Below, piece by piece: positions 20,751 to 29,219 of a DNA stretch of 64,000 nucleotides. Within the stretch, counting starts at the first letter, position 1. Each line of letters opens with the position of its first letter. Origin of the DNA: Lumbricus rubellus (taxonomy: Eukaryota; Annelida; Clitellata; Crassiclitellata; Lumbricidae); the NCBI GenBank assembly GCA_945859605.1, contig OX243818.1, forward strand, positions 34,831,294 through 34,895,293. Direction: 5' to 3'. Below the pieces are notes generated by a model, which saw nothing but the letters and a program-made list of their open reading frames with translations, searched no databases and was not told the DNA's origin. A program made the translations under genes and the position numbers.

Positions 20751-20779
20751 TTCGTTTTTTAATAATATATATTTTAAAA
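20751..20779. promoter_or_regulatory. 29-bp AT-rich bidirectional start region
   Basis: Only 29 bp (TTTTTTAATAATATATATTT and neighbours) separate the PLA2 gene ATG (minus) from the ATPase ATG (plus), so transcription signals for both must lie here or inside the genes. Nearly every gene of the element has a similar short AT-rich stretch directly before ATG. Confidence 0.4.
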
Positions 20780-21568
20780 ATGGAGATTAATGATCTGAGT
20801 TGGGGCACTACGCTCTCGAAAAGATTCAATAATCCGCTGCTGCCCAAAAGCATACGCGGTTTGATAGTTGGGAAATCGGCGTGTGGAAAAACAACGCTTC
20901 TTCTCAATCTTTTACTCAGGCCAGACTGGTTGGATTATAATAACTTGCAGGTATTCGGTACTTCTCTGTTTCAGCCGGAATATCGTATTATTAAAAAAGC
21001 ATACGAAGAAAAATTACCGAAAGAAGCGATCGTTTGGCTGTTCGAGCACCGAGATGAAATCGTGGGACTAAATGCGTCGCCAGACCTTGTAATGGAAGAA
21101 CTAGCAAAAAACTCGGAAGCTAAATCCGATATAATTGCCAAGTTCTTTGAGAGCGCCGACGATGTACCGGACCCGAGAGATCTGAGCGCCGAAAAGAAGA
21201 ACCTGATGATATTCGATGATCTTCAATTGGAAAAACAAAACAAATGTGAAACGTATTATAATCGGGGGAGGCATAGTAATGTAGATTGTTTTTACCTCGC
21301 CCAGAATTATTTCAAATTACCGCGCCAAACAATCAGAGAAAATGCGAACTTTATTTGCCTGTTCAAACAAGACCTGAAAAATTGTAATCATATTTACAAC
21401 GATCACGTGAGTACAGACATGTCGAAAGATGAATTTAGAAAACTATGCAAAACAGTATGGGAACAACCTCATAGATTCGTGGTTTTAGACCTGACTAGCG
21501 ACAAGTACAATGGCAAATACCGATGCGGACTCGACGAATTTTATATAATCGAGGATCCGCCATTGTAA
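20780..21568 (+). CDS. genome-packaging ATPase (FtsK/HerA, A32-like)
   Basis: 262 residues. Walker A GKSACGKT is at 31-38 and Walker B LMIFDD at about 145-150, followed by a conserved YYNRGRHSNVDCFYLAQNYF segment that carries the sensor region of Polinton and virophage packaging ATPases. Length is normal for the family. It would pump DNA into the capsid, so its presence beside capsid genes argues for virion formation. First gene of the plus-strand structural block; the next ATG lies 19 bp after its stop. Confidence 0.95.
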   Translation: MEINDLSWGTTLSKRFNNPLLPKSIRGLIVGKSACGKTTLLLNLLLRPDWLDYNNLQVFGTSLFQPEYRIIKKAYEEKLPKEAIVWLFEHRDEIVGLNASPDLVMEELAKNSEAKSDIIAKFFESADDVPDPRDLSAEKKNLMIFDDLQLEKQNKCETYYNRGRHSNVDCFYLAQNYFKLPRQTIRENANFICLFKQDLKNCNHIYNDHVSTDMSKDEFRKLCKTVWEQPHRFVVLDLTSDKYNGKYRCGLDEFYIIEDPPL

Positions 21569-21587
21569 AATTGTATTGTATAGTAAA

Positions 21588-22382
21588 ATGGAATCATCGC
21601 TTCTCAAACAGATATCGGAAAACACGGAAAAGACGGCCTGCAACACGGAACCAAAAACATCATTTTCCATTTTTCTCAGCGAAAAGAGCACGCGAATCAG
21701 AACGAAGTTTAATCCGCTACTCGAACTGGAGAAGAATAAGAAATATGAAATGGCCTTAGTTGCCCTCGAGACGTACTATTCTTTTCCTAATATCGATGCG
21801 ACAAACAACGTCTTTCGGTATTCGCCAAATCGCGACTCACAGTGGGTAAACATTGCAGTTCCAGAGGGTTGCTATGAAATAACGGATATCAACGAATATA
21901 TACAGAGAGTCATGAAGGGGAATGGACATTTCGACGGAGTAAATGGAAATTACTGTATCTCAATAGCGCCAAACACCAATACTCTGAGGTCTGTGGTGAA
22001 TATAGAAGCAGATTATATGGTTGACTTTACGCCAAAGAATTCGATCGGAAAGGTTCTAGGGTTTGACAAATGGATCTATTCGGCGGGATACAATGAATCG
22101 GAGGACTTGGTAAATATAATGAGTGTAAGCAGCCTGAGAGTGACCAGCGACATTATCGGGTCTTCGTACACTAACGGAACATCGGAAAACGTGATATATT
22201 CTTTTTTCCCGAACGTAGGCCCGGGTTACAAGATTATCGAAGTGCCGCATAATTTAATATATCTCCCGATTTTGCTGTCTACAATTTCAACGATGGAAAC
22301 GAGACTCACAGACCAACACGGGAACCTACTAAATCTTCGAGGAGAAGAATTGGCGATTCGATTTCACATCAGAGAAGTTTGA
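21588..22382 (+). CDS. penton-like minor capsid protein (single jelly-roll)
   Basis: 264 residues from ATG 21588, the first ATG after the ATPase stop (an upstream TTG adds four codons and is not needed). Conserved Polinton penton features: KYEMALVALETYYSFPNI, then NNVFRYS, VPEGCYEI, a beta-rich middle, and the C-terminal RGEELAIRFHIRE strand. Located between the ATPase and virion proteins as in other Polintons. Predicted to occupy capsid vertices. The relic at 1137-1796 is a distant homologue. Confidence 0.88.
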   Translation: MESSLLKQISENTEKTACNTEPKTSFSIFLSEKSTRIRTKFNPLLELEKNKKYEMALVALETYYSFPNIDATNNVFRYSPNRDSQWVNIAVPEGCYEITDINEYIQRVMKGNGHFDGVNGNYCISIAPNTNTLRSVVNIEADYMVDFTPKNSIGKVLGFDKWIYSAGYNESEDLVNIMSVSSLRVTSDIIGSSYTNGTSENVIYSFFPNVGPGYKIIEVPHNLIYLPILLSTISTMETRLTDQHGNLLNLRGEELAIRFHIREV

Positions 22383-22406
22383 AAGTTTTTGTAATTTATT
22401 AATAAA

Positions 22407-23003
22407 ATGAATCGTTACACGGGCGTAAAAGTTAATATTTCAGAAGCGCAACAAGACAAAATTAAAAGATCACTTCAAGCGGGGAGCGGCGTGAGTATCA
22501 AACTATCGCACGATGATTTGAATGGCGAACACGTTTTGGCTCTCACCCAGGCGCAAATCAATAAAATGGCAGCAGCCTACCAAAAAGGAACTGGCATGAT
22601 TATTAAAATGAGTAAAACGCAATTGGAGAACAACAAGAAAGTCGAAGGTGGATTCATAGGCGCTATACTTCCGTTTCTAGCGACAGCGGGACGGTTCCTT
22701 CTTGGTAGCGTACTGCCAAGTTTAGCACAGGGCGCATTAGGTAGGTTAGGTGCTGCGGCTGGATCGAAACTTGTCGATAAAATCAGCGGTTCGGGCGTAA
22801 TGTATGTCAAGAAAGGCGACATAGCGTGCAAAATAAGAGCGGCCGGATCCGGGTTGTACTTGTCTCCGTGGCAAAAAGGCGCATCGATAATGGGATCCGG
22901 GCTTTACATGAAAACAGGGTCGGGCTATGTGAGTGGCGAAGGACTTTTGCTCGGCCCCAACTCGCCGTTTCGAAACATTCCGATTCTCGGCATGATATTA
23001 TAA
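22407..23003 (+). CDS. hydrophobic/amphipathic minor virion-type protein
   Basis: 198 residues. N-terminal 80 residues are charged, with two short similar repeats (GSGVSIKLS and GTGMIIKMS, each followed by a polar loop). Residues about 85-125 (GGFIGAILPFLATAGRFLLG...) are hydrophobic and Ala/Gly/Leu-rich, followed by Gly-rich repeats containing GSGLY (three times). This resembles membrane-active or DNA-binding minor capsid proteins (adenovirus pVI/pX-like) described in adintoviruses. Exact role is inferred from composition and position. Confidence 0.65.
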   Translation: MNRYTGVKVNISEAQQDKIKRSLQAGSGVSIKLSHDDLNGEHVLALTQAQINKMAAAYQKGTGMIIKMSKTQLENNKKVEGGFIGAILPFLATAGRFLLGSVLPSLAQGALGRLGAAAGSKLVDKISGSGVMYVKKGDIACKIRAAGSGLYLSPWQKGASIMGSGLYMKTGSGYVSGEGLLLGPNSPFRNIPILGMIL

Positions 23004-23018
23004 ATTATCATATGTAAA

Positions 23019-23417
23019 ATGTCGAGGCCAATACACAAATTTGGAACTAAACCAACTAGACCGGTAGAGGTTAGAACGCAGCCCGTTTCAGTCTTTTGGA
23101 AGATTACGAGCGGTGTTACTCGCACCCCAGTAAGACAACTAGGGGGTCTGCGATGGGAGATTTTTGCGCAAAATGATATTACGATACAACCAAAGGCGGC
23201 AAATACGCTAAGGCTTGGACTGGGTGTAGAAATGGCGGCAGGTCTTTGTCTCGTTTCCCTCAGACAGAGTATCAAAGAACGACGATGCAGCCTACTAGAC
23301 GGGGTGATTTCAGAAGATGTGATTGATGATATCATAGTTTCCATTCAAAACAACTCCGATTCGGCGGTAACGATAAACGAAGGAGATTCGCTATGCTGTG
23401 TAAACTATCAACGGTAA
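23019..23417 (+). CDS. dUTPase-fold protein, probably non-catalytic
   Basis: 132 residues. The C-terminal 90 residues follow the trimeric dUTPase order: ITIQPKAAN..LRLGLGVEMAAGL (strand before the P-loop-like turn), SLRQS in place of PRSG, LLDGVISEDVID in place of GVIDxDYRG, then NNSD and INEGDSLCCV near the C-terminus. The catalytic Asp/Tyr of GVIDxDYRG and the arginine/glycine of PRSG are not conserved and there is no Gly-rich C-terminal motif, so hydrolysis is unlikely. It may be a structural or regulatory derivative, as known for dUTPase-related proteins of herpes- and adenoviruses. It overlaps the alternative upstream extension of the next gene. Confidence 0.6.
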   Translation: MSRPIHKFGTKPTRPVEVRTQPVSVFWKITSGVTRTPVRQLGGLRWEIFAQNDITIQPKAANTLRLGLGVEMAAGLCLVSLRQSIKERRCSLLDGVISEDVIDDIIVSIQNNSDSAVTINEGDSLCCVNYQR

Positions 23418-23446
23418 AAAAATATATATTGCTAATAAATAAAAGA

Positions 23447-24145
23447 ATGGAATACGAAGGCATCAAACTCTATCCAAACCTAACAAATATAACACCCTCC
23501 GCGCCGGAAGGTGAAATACAAATAGCCGCGGGGTCTGCACAAACGTATCGACTTCAGAAGATTAGCGAAATCAAAAAGGAGATCGAGCAAGAACGCGACA
23601 AAAGAGCAGCGTTGAGTAAAAAGTACCATAGAAGTGTGAGCGTAATCGGCGTAGTAGACAACGTCCTCATGGCGATCACGATGGGGCTCGGAATTTCGGG
23701 AATCGGTGTACTAGCCACCATAATTGCAACCCCCATCGCTATTGCTATGGAAGGGACAGCGCTAGGTGCGGGGCTATTGAGTATAATTGGCAGCCGAATC
23801 TGTAAAAAGCTCGCCCTGAAGGCGGAGAAGCATGAAAAGATCAAAACGCTAGCTGACGCGAAGCTCAACACGATCAGCGACCATATTTCAAAAGCACTCG
23901 TGGATGATCACATTTCAGACGAGGAATATTCTCTGATTCTAAGTGAGATTGAAAAATTCAATGGCATGAAAGAAGAAATCAAAAGTAAGTCGAAAGTTGC
24001 GATAGACGCGATGGACGAGGAAACGAAACAATCACTCATCGATCGGGGAAGAGAGGAAGTCAGGCAGTCCTTTCAAAGCATGTTTGAGAAAAATACCGAA
24101 TCTGTGAGAAAGACGACTAACGCGAACATGTATGAAATCATGTAG
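23447..24145 (+). CDS. coiled-coil/hydrophobic-core membrane-type virion protein
   Basis: 232 residues from ATG 23447 (an upstream in-frame start near 23393 would overlap the dUTPase-like gene and is less likely). Order: Pro/Ser-rich N-terminus; charged helix about 35-65; Gly/Ile/Ala-rich hydrophobic core about 70-125; charged helical C-terminal half ending RGREEVRQSF. Full-length homologue of the protein at 2209-2853. The same type of protein is found beside capsid genes in adintovirus-like elements. Probably membrane-active during entry or assembly. Confidence 0.75.
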   Translation: MEYEGIKLYPNLTNITPSAPEGEIQIAAGSAQTYRLQKISEIKKEIEQERDKRAALSKKYHRSVSVIGVVDNVLMAITMGLGISGIGVLATIIATPIAIAMEGTALGAGLLSIIGSRICKKLALKAEKHEKIKTLADAKLNTISDHISKALVDDHISDEEYSLILSEIEKFNGMKEEIKSKSKVAIDAMDEETKQSLIDRGREEVRQSFQSMFEKNTESVRKTTNANMYEIM

Positions 24146-24212
24146 ACTTGTAGAGTTTTGTAGACGTATGTCGCTATGTCTGAAAATACGTCTAACTTGT
24201 GTTTTTACACAT

Positions 24213-24270
24213 GTCGAAAAACATGTCGAAAAACACGTCTAGAAACACGCCGGAAAACATGTCGAAAAAC
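24213..24270 (+). repeat. short direct repeats in the leader of the 24290 gene
   Basis: ACATGTCGAAAA occurs three times (about 24210, 24222 and 24257) with a diverged CACGTCTAGAAA between, just upstream of ATG 24290. The AT-rich leader follows. Confidence 0.6.
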
Positions 24271-24289
24271 ATTAAATTTTTTATTAAAA

Positions 24290-25192
24290 ATGTCGTTTCT
24301 AAAGATAGATGACCCGGCGAAAAGAAATTTCATAGTCGAAGAGTTTCTGAAATCCAAGAAGAATATCCAACAGAACTTTTTATCGGAGAGATTGGGGGAT
24401 TCGGGGCTGCAACAAGAACTAACCAAGCTGTACAAGCCTATCGTCGATTCGCAATCCGCAATTTCCAAAGAGCAAAATGTCTTACTATCCGCCATCAAAG
24501 AAAACTCGATAGCTACTACAAACGCACTACAGGCGCTACCCGCTTCGTTGAAGATTCAATTTCCTCAGTATCCCTCGATAGAAGCGTATAGCGACGATCC
24601 GACTGAGGATATTAGAACTTTAGAATTAGGTGATGTAGCCACCAAGTACCTTCATCAATACGCCTCCGATAGAAAAATCGTAGACACGACGTTCGGAATA
24701 CGATCAAAAAATAGTCAATTCTACATCGGCGACACTCCGATTTTTATTCAAGGAGACGATGTGACGGTTGGAAATAAGACGTATAGCGGAACACCGGGGC
24801 TTTGGGAGTTGTTGACGATGAAACAGCCGAACACGTCGATATACGATAATAATGAAAGAGACGATTACGCCGAGATTCTACTCGCGTCGGATGCTATCAG
24901 ACAGCCAAAAAATCCCAACAAACCGAAAGCATCTTCGAGCGTCAAATATAGAGAAATTATCAAGCCGATATGGGAAAAGAGGACTCGTAATGCGGTGGGT
25001 AAAGGCGTGGGTGGTGTAATTGTTATTTCCGAAGATCCAAACGTGTTAGCGAAACAGCTAGAACTACGATTTCAAAGCTTCAAAGCAGGCAATACCGGCG
25101 TGAGAAACGAGATCGTGGCGATGTGCGACGCGTTATTGAGGCAGGAAGTGCTGAGTAAAGATGCTTACAAAAATATAATGATGACATTGTAA
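24290..25192 (+). CDS. conserved Polinton protein of unknown function
   Basis: 300 residues from ATG 24290, which follows the AT-rich leader as for the other genes; upstream in-frame starts only add Arg/Thr/Lys repeat translation. N-terminal 110 residues are helical and charged. The core GTPGLWELLTMKQPN, an EILLASDA strand and a SSVKYREIIKPIW-like segment is a module widely conserved among Polintons and invertebrate genome copies. No enzyme motif is visible. Placement between the membrane protein and core/capsid genes suggests a virion or assembly role. Confidence 0.75.
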   Translation: MSFLKIDDPAKRNFIVEEFLKSKKNIQQNFLSERLGDSGLQQELTKLYKPIVDSQSAISKEQNVLLSAIKENSIATTNALQALPASLKIQFPQYPSIEAYSDDPTEDIRTLELGDVATKYLHQYASDRKIVDTTFGIRSKNSQFYIGDTPIFIQGDDVTVGNKTYSGTPGLWELLTMKQPNTSIYDNNERDDYAEILLASDAIRQPKNPNKPKASSSVKYREIIKPIWEKRTRNAVGKGVGGVIVISEDPNVLAKQLELRFQSFKAGNTGVRNEIVAMCDALLRQEVLSKDAYKNIMMTL

Positions 25193-25193
25193 A

Positions 25194-25659
25194 ATGCAGA
25201 AAAAATGCAAGTAGGAGGTATAGAAAACAATACGTTATCGGAGGATCGGGAATATTCGATACAATTTCGGGATTTTTCAAACGACTAGTAACGTCGAACG
25301 CCGCCAAACAATTAGCAACGACCGCTCTCAACGCGAGTAAAGACGTGGCGAAAGAAATTGGGAAAAAGGCCATCGATGTTGGGAAAACAACCGCAATCGA
25401 CGCTGGTAAACGATTAGTAGACAAAGCAGTGGCCAAACTGTTTACTCCTGCCCCTACTCCTACTCCCACCTCCAAGAAAATTACGCCAGAAACTATACAA
25501 ATTTTAGAGCGGCTGAGCGGCGTCGGGTCGAGCCCAAATATCTCGAATATCCCGAATATTAATAATCTGATGATGGGGGATGGTCTGAAGAAGAACGACG
25601 CCATATCGATACAAGATTTAGTACGCTCGCTAAACGGCGCCGGAATGAAGGTCGCGTAA
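25194..25659 (+). CDS. basic core-like virion protein with disrupted start
   Basis: The long frame ends at 25659 and is open back past 25198 but has no ATG there; a GTG at 25345 (104 aa) is the first listed start. Upstream in-frame codons clearly belong to the protein: a basic Arg/Lys/Tyr patch, then a Gly-rich YVIGGSGIF turn. The nearest ATG (25194) is in another frame, which stops after six codons; the frames diverge at the A run 25200-25205. Body: Ala/Lys-rich helix, Pro/Thr linker (PAPTPTPTSKK) and a C-terminal Asn/Ile-rich tail. Composition suggests a DNA-condensing or membrane-active virion protein (pX/pVII-like). The break may be real, programmed, or an assembly error. Confidence 0.6.
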
Positions 25660-25693
25660 AAAATATATTATCGCGTAGTAAAAAGTAGTAAAA

Positions 25694-26986
25694 ATGCAAT
25701 CATCTGATATTCTGAGATTTACCGAACAACCATTGAGCGATGAAAGCGTCGAACGCTACGAATGGTACGAGTATGAGCCGATATCGGGGGCGAATCTAAA
25801 CACCTCCGGCGAGATTAGAATAAACATCGAACTTCAAGATCTATTTTGTCATCCGGCGGAATCTTACCTGCTGTTCGAGGGTAGATTTACGAAGGCGGAC
25901 AACACCTTCTACGTCAATGCCGATGAAGCAACCCTTACGAATAATGGGCTCATGCATCTTTTCAGCCAAATTTCGTATTCCCTGTCGAATCAGGAAATTG
26001 AATCGATATTTCACCCAGGTCAAGCAACGACGATGCTCGGATTACTCAAATACCCGAATGATTTTCAACTAGCTCAAGGTCTGAATCAGTTGTGGTACAA
26101 GGACAGCGGAGCGACGGCTGCTATCGCGAATAATCAAGGTTTCGCCGTGAGACAGTCGTATATAATTCAAAAACCAAATGCCAAAGGTACTTTTAGCTTT
26201 GTAGTTCCATTGAAGCATATTTTCGGATTTTGCGATGATTACGACAAGGTTGTTTTTGGTGTGAAACATACGCTAACTCTGGTTCGTAAAGCCGATGATG
26301 ACGCAATTTTTAGAGCCGCCGCCGTGAACACTGCAGGGAAAGTTAGGCTGGATAAAATCTCGTGGTTCATGCCGCACGTTATTCCCGCGGATATGGAGAA
26401 GATGCAATTGTACAAAACGATCGAATCGAAAGCGTCGTTGCCAGTTGCGTACAGAGCCCGTCAATGCGATACCACCTCCGTCGCACAGTCGACTAATTTT
26501 AGCTGGAGACTTAGCGTCAAGACATTACCTGAGAAGCCTAGGTACATCATCTTGGGTTTTCAAACCGACAAAAGCGGCGATCAAGAACAAAATCCATCAG
26601 TTTTCAATCATTGCGATCTGAAGAACATGTTCGTGATGATGAACCAGGACCGATACCCAGTTGTCGACTATAATCTATCATTTCCGAATCAACAATTCTC
26701 GCGGGCGTACCGAGCAGCAGCCGCGTTCAGTGAAAAATACTATGGAATGGACGAACTAACGACGCAATGCAATATCACACCCTCGGACTTCAAAGATCTG
26801 TTTCCGATTATGGTGTTTGACGTGAGCAAGCAATCCGAGCGTCTGAAGTCATCGGTGGTCGATATCCAGATCAAAGGCACGTTCAATACGGCGCCGCCAG
26901 CTAATACGGAAGCGTACGCAATGGTGATTTCAGACAAGTTACTGAGGTTTCAATCGGATGGTCAGAAAATGAGTGTGGTATATTGA
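25694..26986 (+). CDS. major capsid protein (double jelly-roll)
   Basis: 430 residues, a normal length. Highly conserved Polinton MCP signature: LFCHPAESYLLFEGRFTKAD, HPGQATTMLGLLKYPNDF, LNQLWYKD, KGTFSFVVPLKHIFGFCDDY, DRYPVVDYNLSFPNQQFSRAY and a C-terminal KSSVVDIQIK strand. Forms the trimeric capsomers of an icosahedral particle. The frame is fully intact and preceded by AT-rich leader AAAAAGTAGTAAAA. Last gene of the plus block; it faces the fibre genes convergently. Confidence 0.97.
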   Translation: MQSSDILRFTEQPLSDESVERYEWYEYEPISGANLNTSGEIRINIELQDLFCHPAESYLLFEGRFTKADNTFYVNADEATLTNNGLMHLFSQISYSLSNQEIESIFHPGQATTMLGLLKYPNDFQLAQGLNQLWYKDSGATAAIANNQGFAVRQSYIIQKPNAKGTFSFVVPLKHIFGFCDDYDKVVFGVKHTLTLVRKADDDAIFRAAAVNTAGKVRLDKISWFMPHVIPADMEKMQLYKTIESKASLPVAYRARQCDTTSVAQSTNFSWRLSVKTLPEKPRYIILGFQTDKSGDQEQNPSVFNHCDLKNMFVMMNQDRYPVVDYNLSFPNQQFSRAYRAAAAFSEKYYGMDELTTQCNITPSDFKDLFPIMVFDVSKQSERLKSSVVDIQIKGTFNTAPPANTEAYAMVISDKLLRFQSDGQKMSVVY

Positions 26987-27042
26987 AGTTCATGATAGAA
27001 TGGTCGTTGACAGTTCTGAATAATGAGACTTTGAGACTTGTA

Positions 27043-27076
27043 GATACCTATCGTGTGTTCTCAGACGATAGGTATC
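27043..27076. terminator. perfect 12-bp hairpin between convergent capsid and fibre genes
   Basis: GATACCTATCGT (27043-27054) and ACGATAGGTATC (27065-27076) form a perfect 12-bp stem with a 10-nt loop inside the 107-bp gap between the MCP stop and fibre stop. Symmetry means it can act on both transcripts; the terminator/3'-end role is inferred. Confidence 0.6.
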
Positions 27077-27093
27077 AACGGAAAAATACGGAC

Positions 27094-27975
27094 TTAGTAT
27101 AGAAACTCGACCTGCAATCCACATCCAGCCACAATAAGAATGGGGGTAGTCGGTGAACTGTCGTATGCGGCGGAATATACCCTCATACCGACTTTTTCGC
27201 CGGCAACTAAAGACATGGCGGGGGTTGGTAATACGAGCGATACTCTGCCGTCGCCTGTTTGACCGCCCGCCATGTATCCAACAAGTTCGTTATTATGTAA
27301 CTCGGATTTGAAATACGCAACCCTGACTATTTTTTTTACCACACCATCACTCCACATCACCACATTTCCGATCATGAAATTCGCGAATCCGCTAAGTCGA
27401 TATACGCCCGTACGAGGAATAGTTATTGCCCCTTCAGCCGCCGTATACGCCGAATCCGTATTTATAACGACGGTCGTTAATTGGTCGTGCTTCACATAGG
27501 CGCCTGAGAATCCGCCAGTCAAGCTTGCGGGTGCGCCCGATGTTGCCGACTCTTTCAACGCGCAAATAGCCGGTCCGGTTGTAGGCCTCCAATTCGGTGA
27601 CAATGCTGGTGCCGCTGTTATTGCTCCAGCCGTTCCTTCAAACCTATATGTAATGCCGCTCGTCGTATTTCTCACTAGATTGCCCGGGGATACCCTCATA
27701 CCCGAAACGTAATCTCTAGAAGCGATATCCGCTGTTTTATCAACGACTAGGGCAGTAGCTTGAGCAAAACTAATAGCATCATCGTCGTTACCCGCAAAAG
27801 GGTAATCAGTCGGCAGACCAACGAGATGATGGCCGCGCATATCTATATCCCCCGTAATGTTGTTGTCACCATCTAGCCTTAGAAAAGTACTATTTACTTG
27901 ACTAAAAGTAACACCGCCAGCAATTACTCTTTGCGTGGATCCCGAATCTGTATGACCAAATTTATCAACAGGCAT
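27094..27975 (-). CDS. fibre-like protein 1 (shared N-terminus, own head)
   Basis: 293 residues. The N-terminal 36 residues (MPVDKFGHTDSGSTQ...) are identical at 35 positions to fibre-like protein 2. Next comes a Gly/Asp shaft-like segment (TGDIDMRGHHLVGLPT), then a linker and a beta-rich C-terminal domain from about 150 with a GVYRLSGFANF strand and FLY end. The head differs from that of protein 2. The layout (conserved attachment tail, short shaft, divergent head) matches viral receptor-binding fibres. Frame intact; 24-bp gap to protein 2. Confidence 0.72.
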   Translation of the reverse strand: MPVDKFGHTDSGSTQRVIAGGVTFSQVNSTFLRLDGDNNITGDIDMRGHHLVGLPTDYPFAGNDDDAISFAQATALVVDKTADIASRDYVSGMRVSPGNLVRNTTSGITYRFEGTAGAITAAPALSPNWRPTTGPAICALKESATSGAPASLTGGFSGAYVKHDQLTTVVINTDSAYTAAEGAITIPRTGVYRLSGFANFMIGNVVMWSDGVVKKIVRVAYFKSELHNNELVGYMAGGQTGDGRVSLVLPTPAMSLVAGEKVGMRVYSAAYDSSPTTPILIVAGCGLQVEFLY

Positions 27976-27999
27976 TTTGAATATAATAATTTTTATTAA

Positions 28000-28740
28000 T
28001 TAGGGCCGCAAGAATACCGCTGAAAAGTCTCTACACAAAATGTTCGTGGCGATGGATGAAAAAGCGTGTATGCTGAGGTAATCGAACTCGTCTAGAAAAA
28101 CTATGTTACTACCGATTGAATGGTTTTGCGAACCTTTCGTGCTCCCTCCGCCCGCAATTTGCATGTACGACGCCCCATTTTTATACAGGTGGACGGTGCC
28201 ATACGCGGTATTACTATTGTTGCAAAATTCTATGTACGCCGAAACGATATAGTACCCAGCTTTACTGGGGAAGAAAGAAGTCGTTCCGATACCCTGTTCA
28301 ATACCGTGTTTTGCGGTACCACATCTTATTACGTCAAAAGTAACTGCAGTGTGAGATCTAGCGAGTATAGCCTGTTGAGTTGAACTGTAAGCGCTAACCG
28401 CAGGCCCTACCACCGTCGCCACTTTCGAAGTAAGTTGTTCATCGACGTATTTCTTATTCGTCAAATGATTATTGTCGGTCGGGACGTCGTCGTGATTCTG
28501 CAGTAAATCTATTACTTGCCCCCGACTTACAGCCTCATCTATTCCCGCCTCCGGAGTATTCGCTGTATTCGTTGTAGGCAGACCTCTAATAGTATGACCA
28601 CTCATATTTAGGTCGCCAGTCGCCGGGTTTGCTCCATCTAGCCGTAGAAAAGTACTATTTACTTGACTTTCAGTAACTCCCCCGGCAATTACTCTTTGCG
28701 TAGATCCTGAATCTGTATGTCCAAATTTATCAACAGGCAT
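28000..28740 (-). CDS. fibre-like protein 2 (C1q/TNF-like head)
   Basis: 246 residues. Same N-terminal tail as protein 1, then TGDLNMSGHTIRGLPT shaft-like repeat. The C-terminal domain has AGYYIVSAYIEF and VHLYKNGASY strands, resembling C1q/TNF-like trimeric jelly-rolls common in phage and viral fibres. Probably trimeric and surface exposed. Tandem duplication with head exchange relative to protein 1 is the likely origin. Confidence 0.75.
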   Translation of the reverse strand: MPVDKFGHTDSGSTQRVIAGGVTESQVNSTFLRLDGANPATGDLNMSGHTIRGLPTTNTANTPEAGIDEAVSRGQVIDLLQNHDDVPTDNNHLTNKKYVDEQLTSKVATVVGPAVSAYSSTQQAILARSHTAVTFDVIRCGTAKHGIEQGIGTTSFFPSKAGYYIVSAYIEFCNNSNTAYGTVHLYKNGASYMQIAGGGSTKGSQNHSIGSNIVFLDEFDYLSIHAFSSIATNILCRDFSAVFLRP

Positions 28741-28762
28741 TTTTTACATCTGAATATAATTT

Positions 28763-29197
28763 TCAATGCAGGCTGTTTATAACTTCTTGAAAACTCACCC
28801 CATCTTTACATGTTTTTTTCAGGACGTGCAGGCATAAATGACCGCAAAACACTTCGTTGTCGGGCTGTACGCGTTCGCTATTGTAGTACACGGGACTCTG
28901 TAAATACTTTACCAGTTCTGTAGGAGGGGACAGGCCATAGCTGTCGAAATATATTTTACCCTCACCGTTCTTTGAAAAAGCGACCCAGTGCGAGCCGGTT
29001 CCATTAGAATCGTCTAGATTTAGAATGCCACACTCGTTCCGGTTAGGTTTCTTTGGGAGCTCGTCTCTGAGAAATACTCCCCGGAAATTAGGGATATTGA
29101 GCTTTTTCGCGGCATCTAGTAGTTCAAAATTTGTCAACGGATGATTCGGGAGAATAACGCCTTCGACATTTATATTTTTCACAGTTGTATAGCTCAT
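28763..29197 (-). CDS. adenain-like cysteine protease
   Basis: 144 residues. Catalytic triad in the adenain/Ulp1 order: H70 (GSHWVAF), D85 (IYFDSYG) and C118 (FCGHLCL), with the Q/N-rich oxyanion region at about 111. Length is compact, as in Polintons. It would process virion precursors during maturation. Located between the zinc-finger and fibre genes with gaps of about 20 bp. Confidence 0.93.
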   Translation of the reverse strand: MSYTTVKNINVEGVILPNHPLTNFELLDAAKKLNIPNFRGVFLRDELPKKPNRNECGILNLDDSNGTGSHWVAFSKNGEGKIYFDSYGLSPPTELVKYLQSPVYYNSERVQPDNEVFCGHLCLHVLKKTCKDGVSFQEVINSLH

Positions 29198-29219
29198 TTT
29201 AATATTTCATCTAGATGTT

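Noticed and set aside
20868..21071. 67-codon frame inside the ATPase gene
   Set aside because: Shadow frame of a well-conserved gene.
23554..23871. 105-codon minus-strand frame opposite the membrane protein
   Set aside because: Antisense shadow of a strongly coding gene; hydrophobic character derives from the complement.
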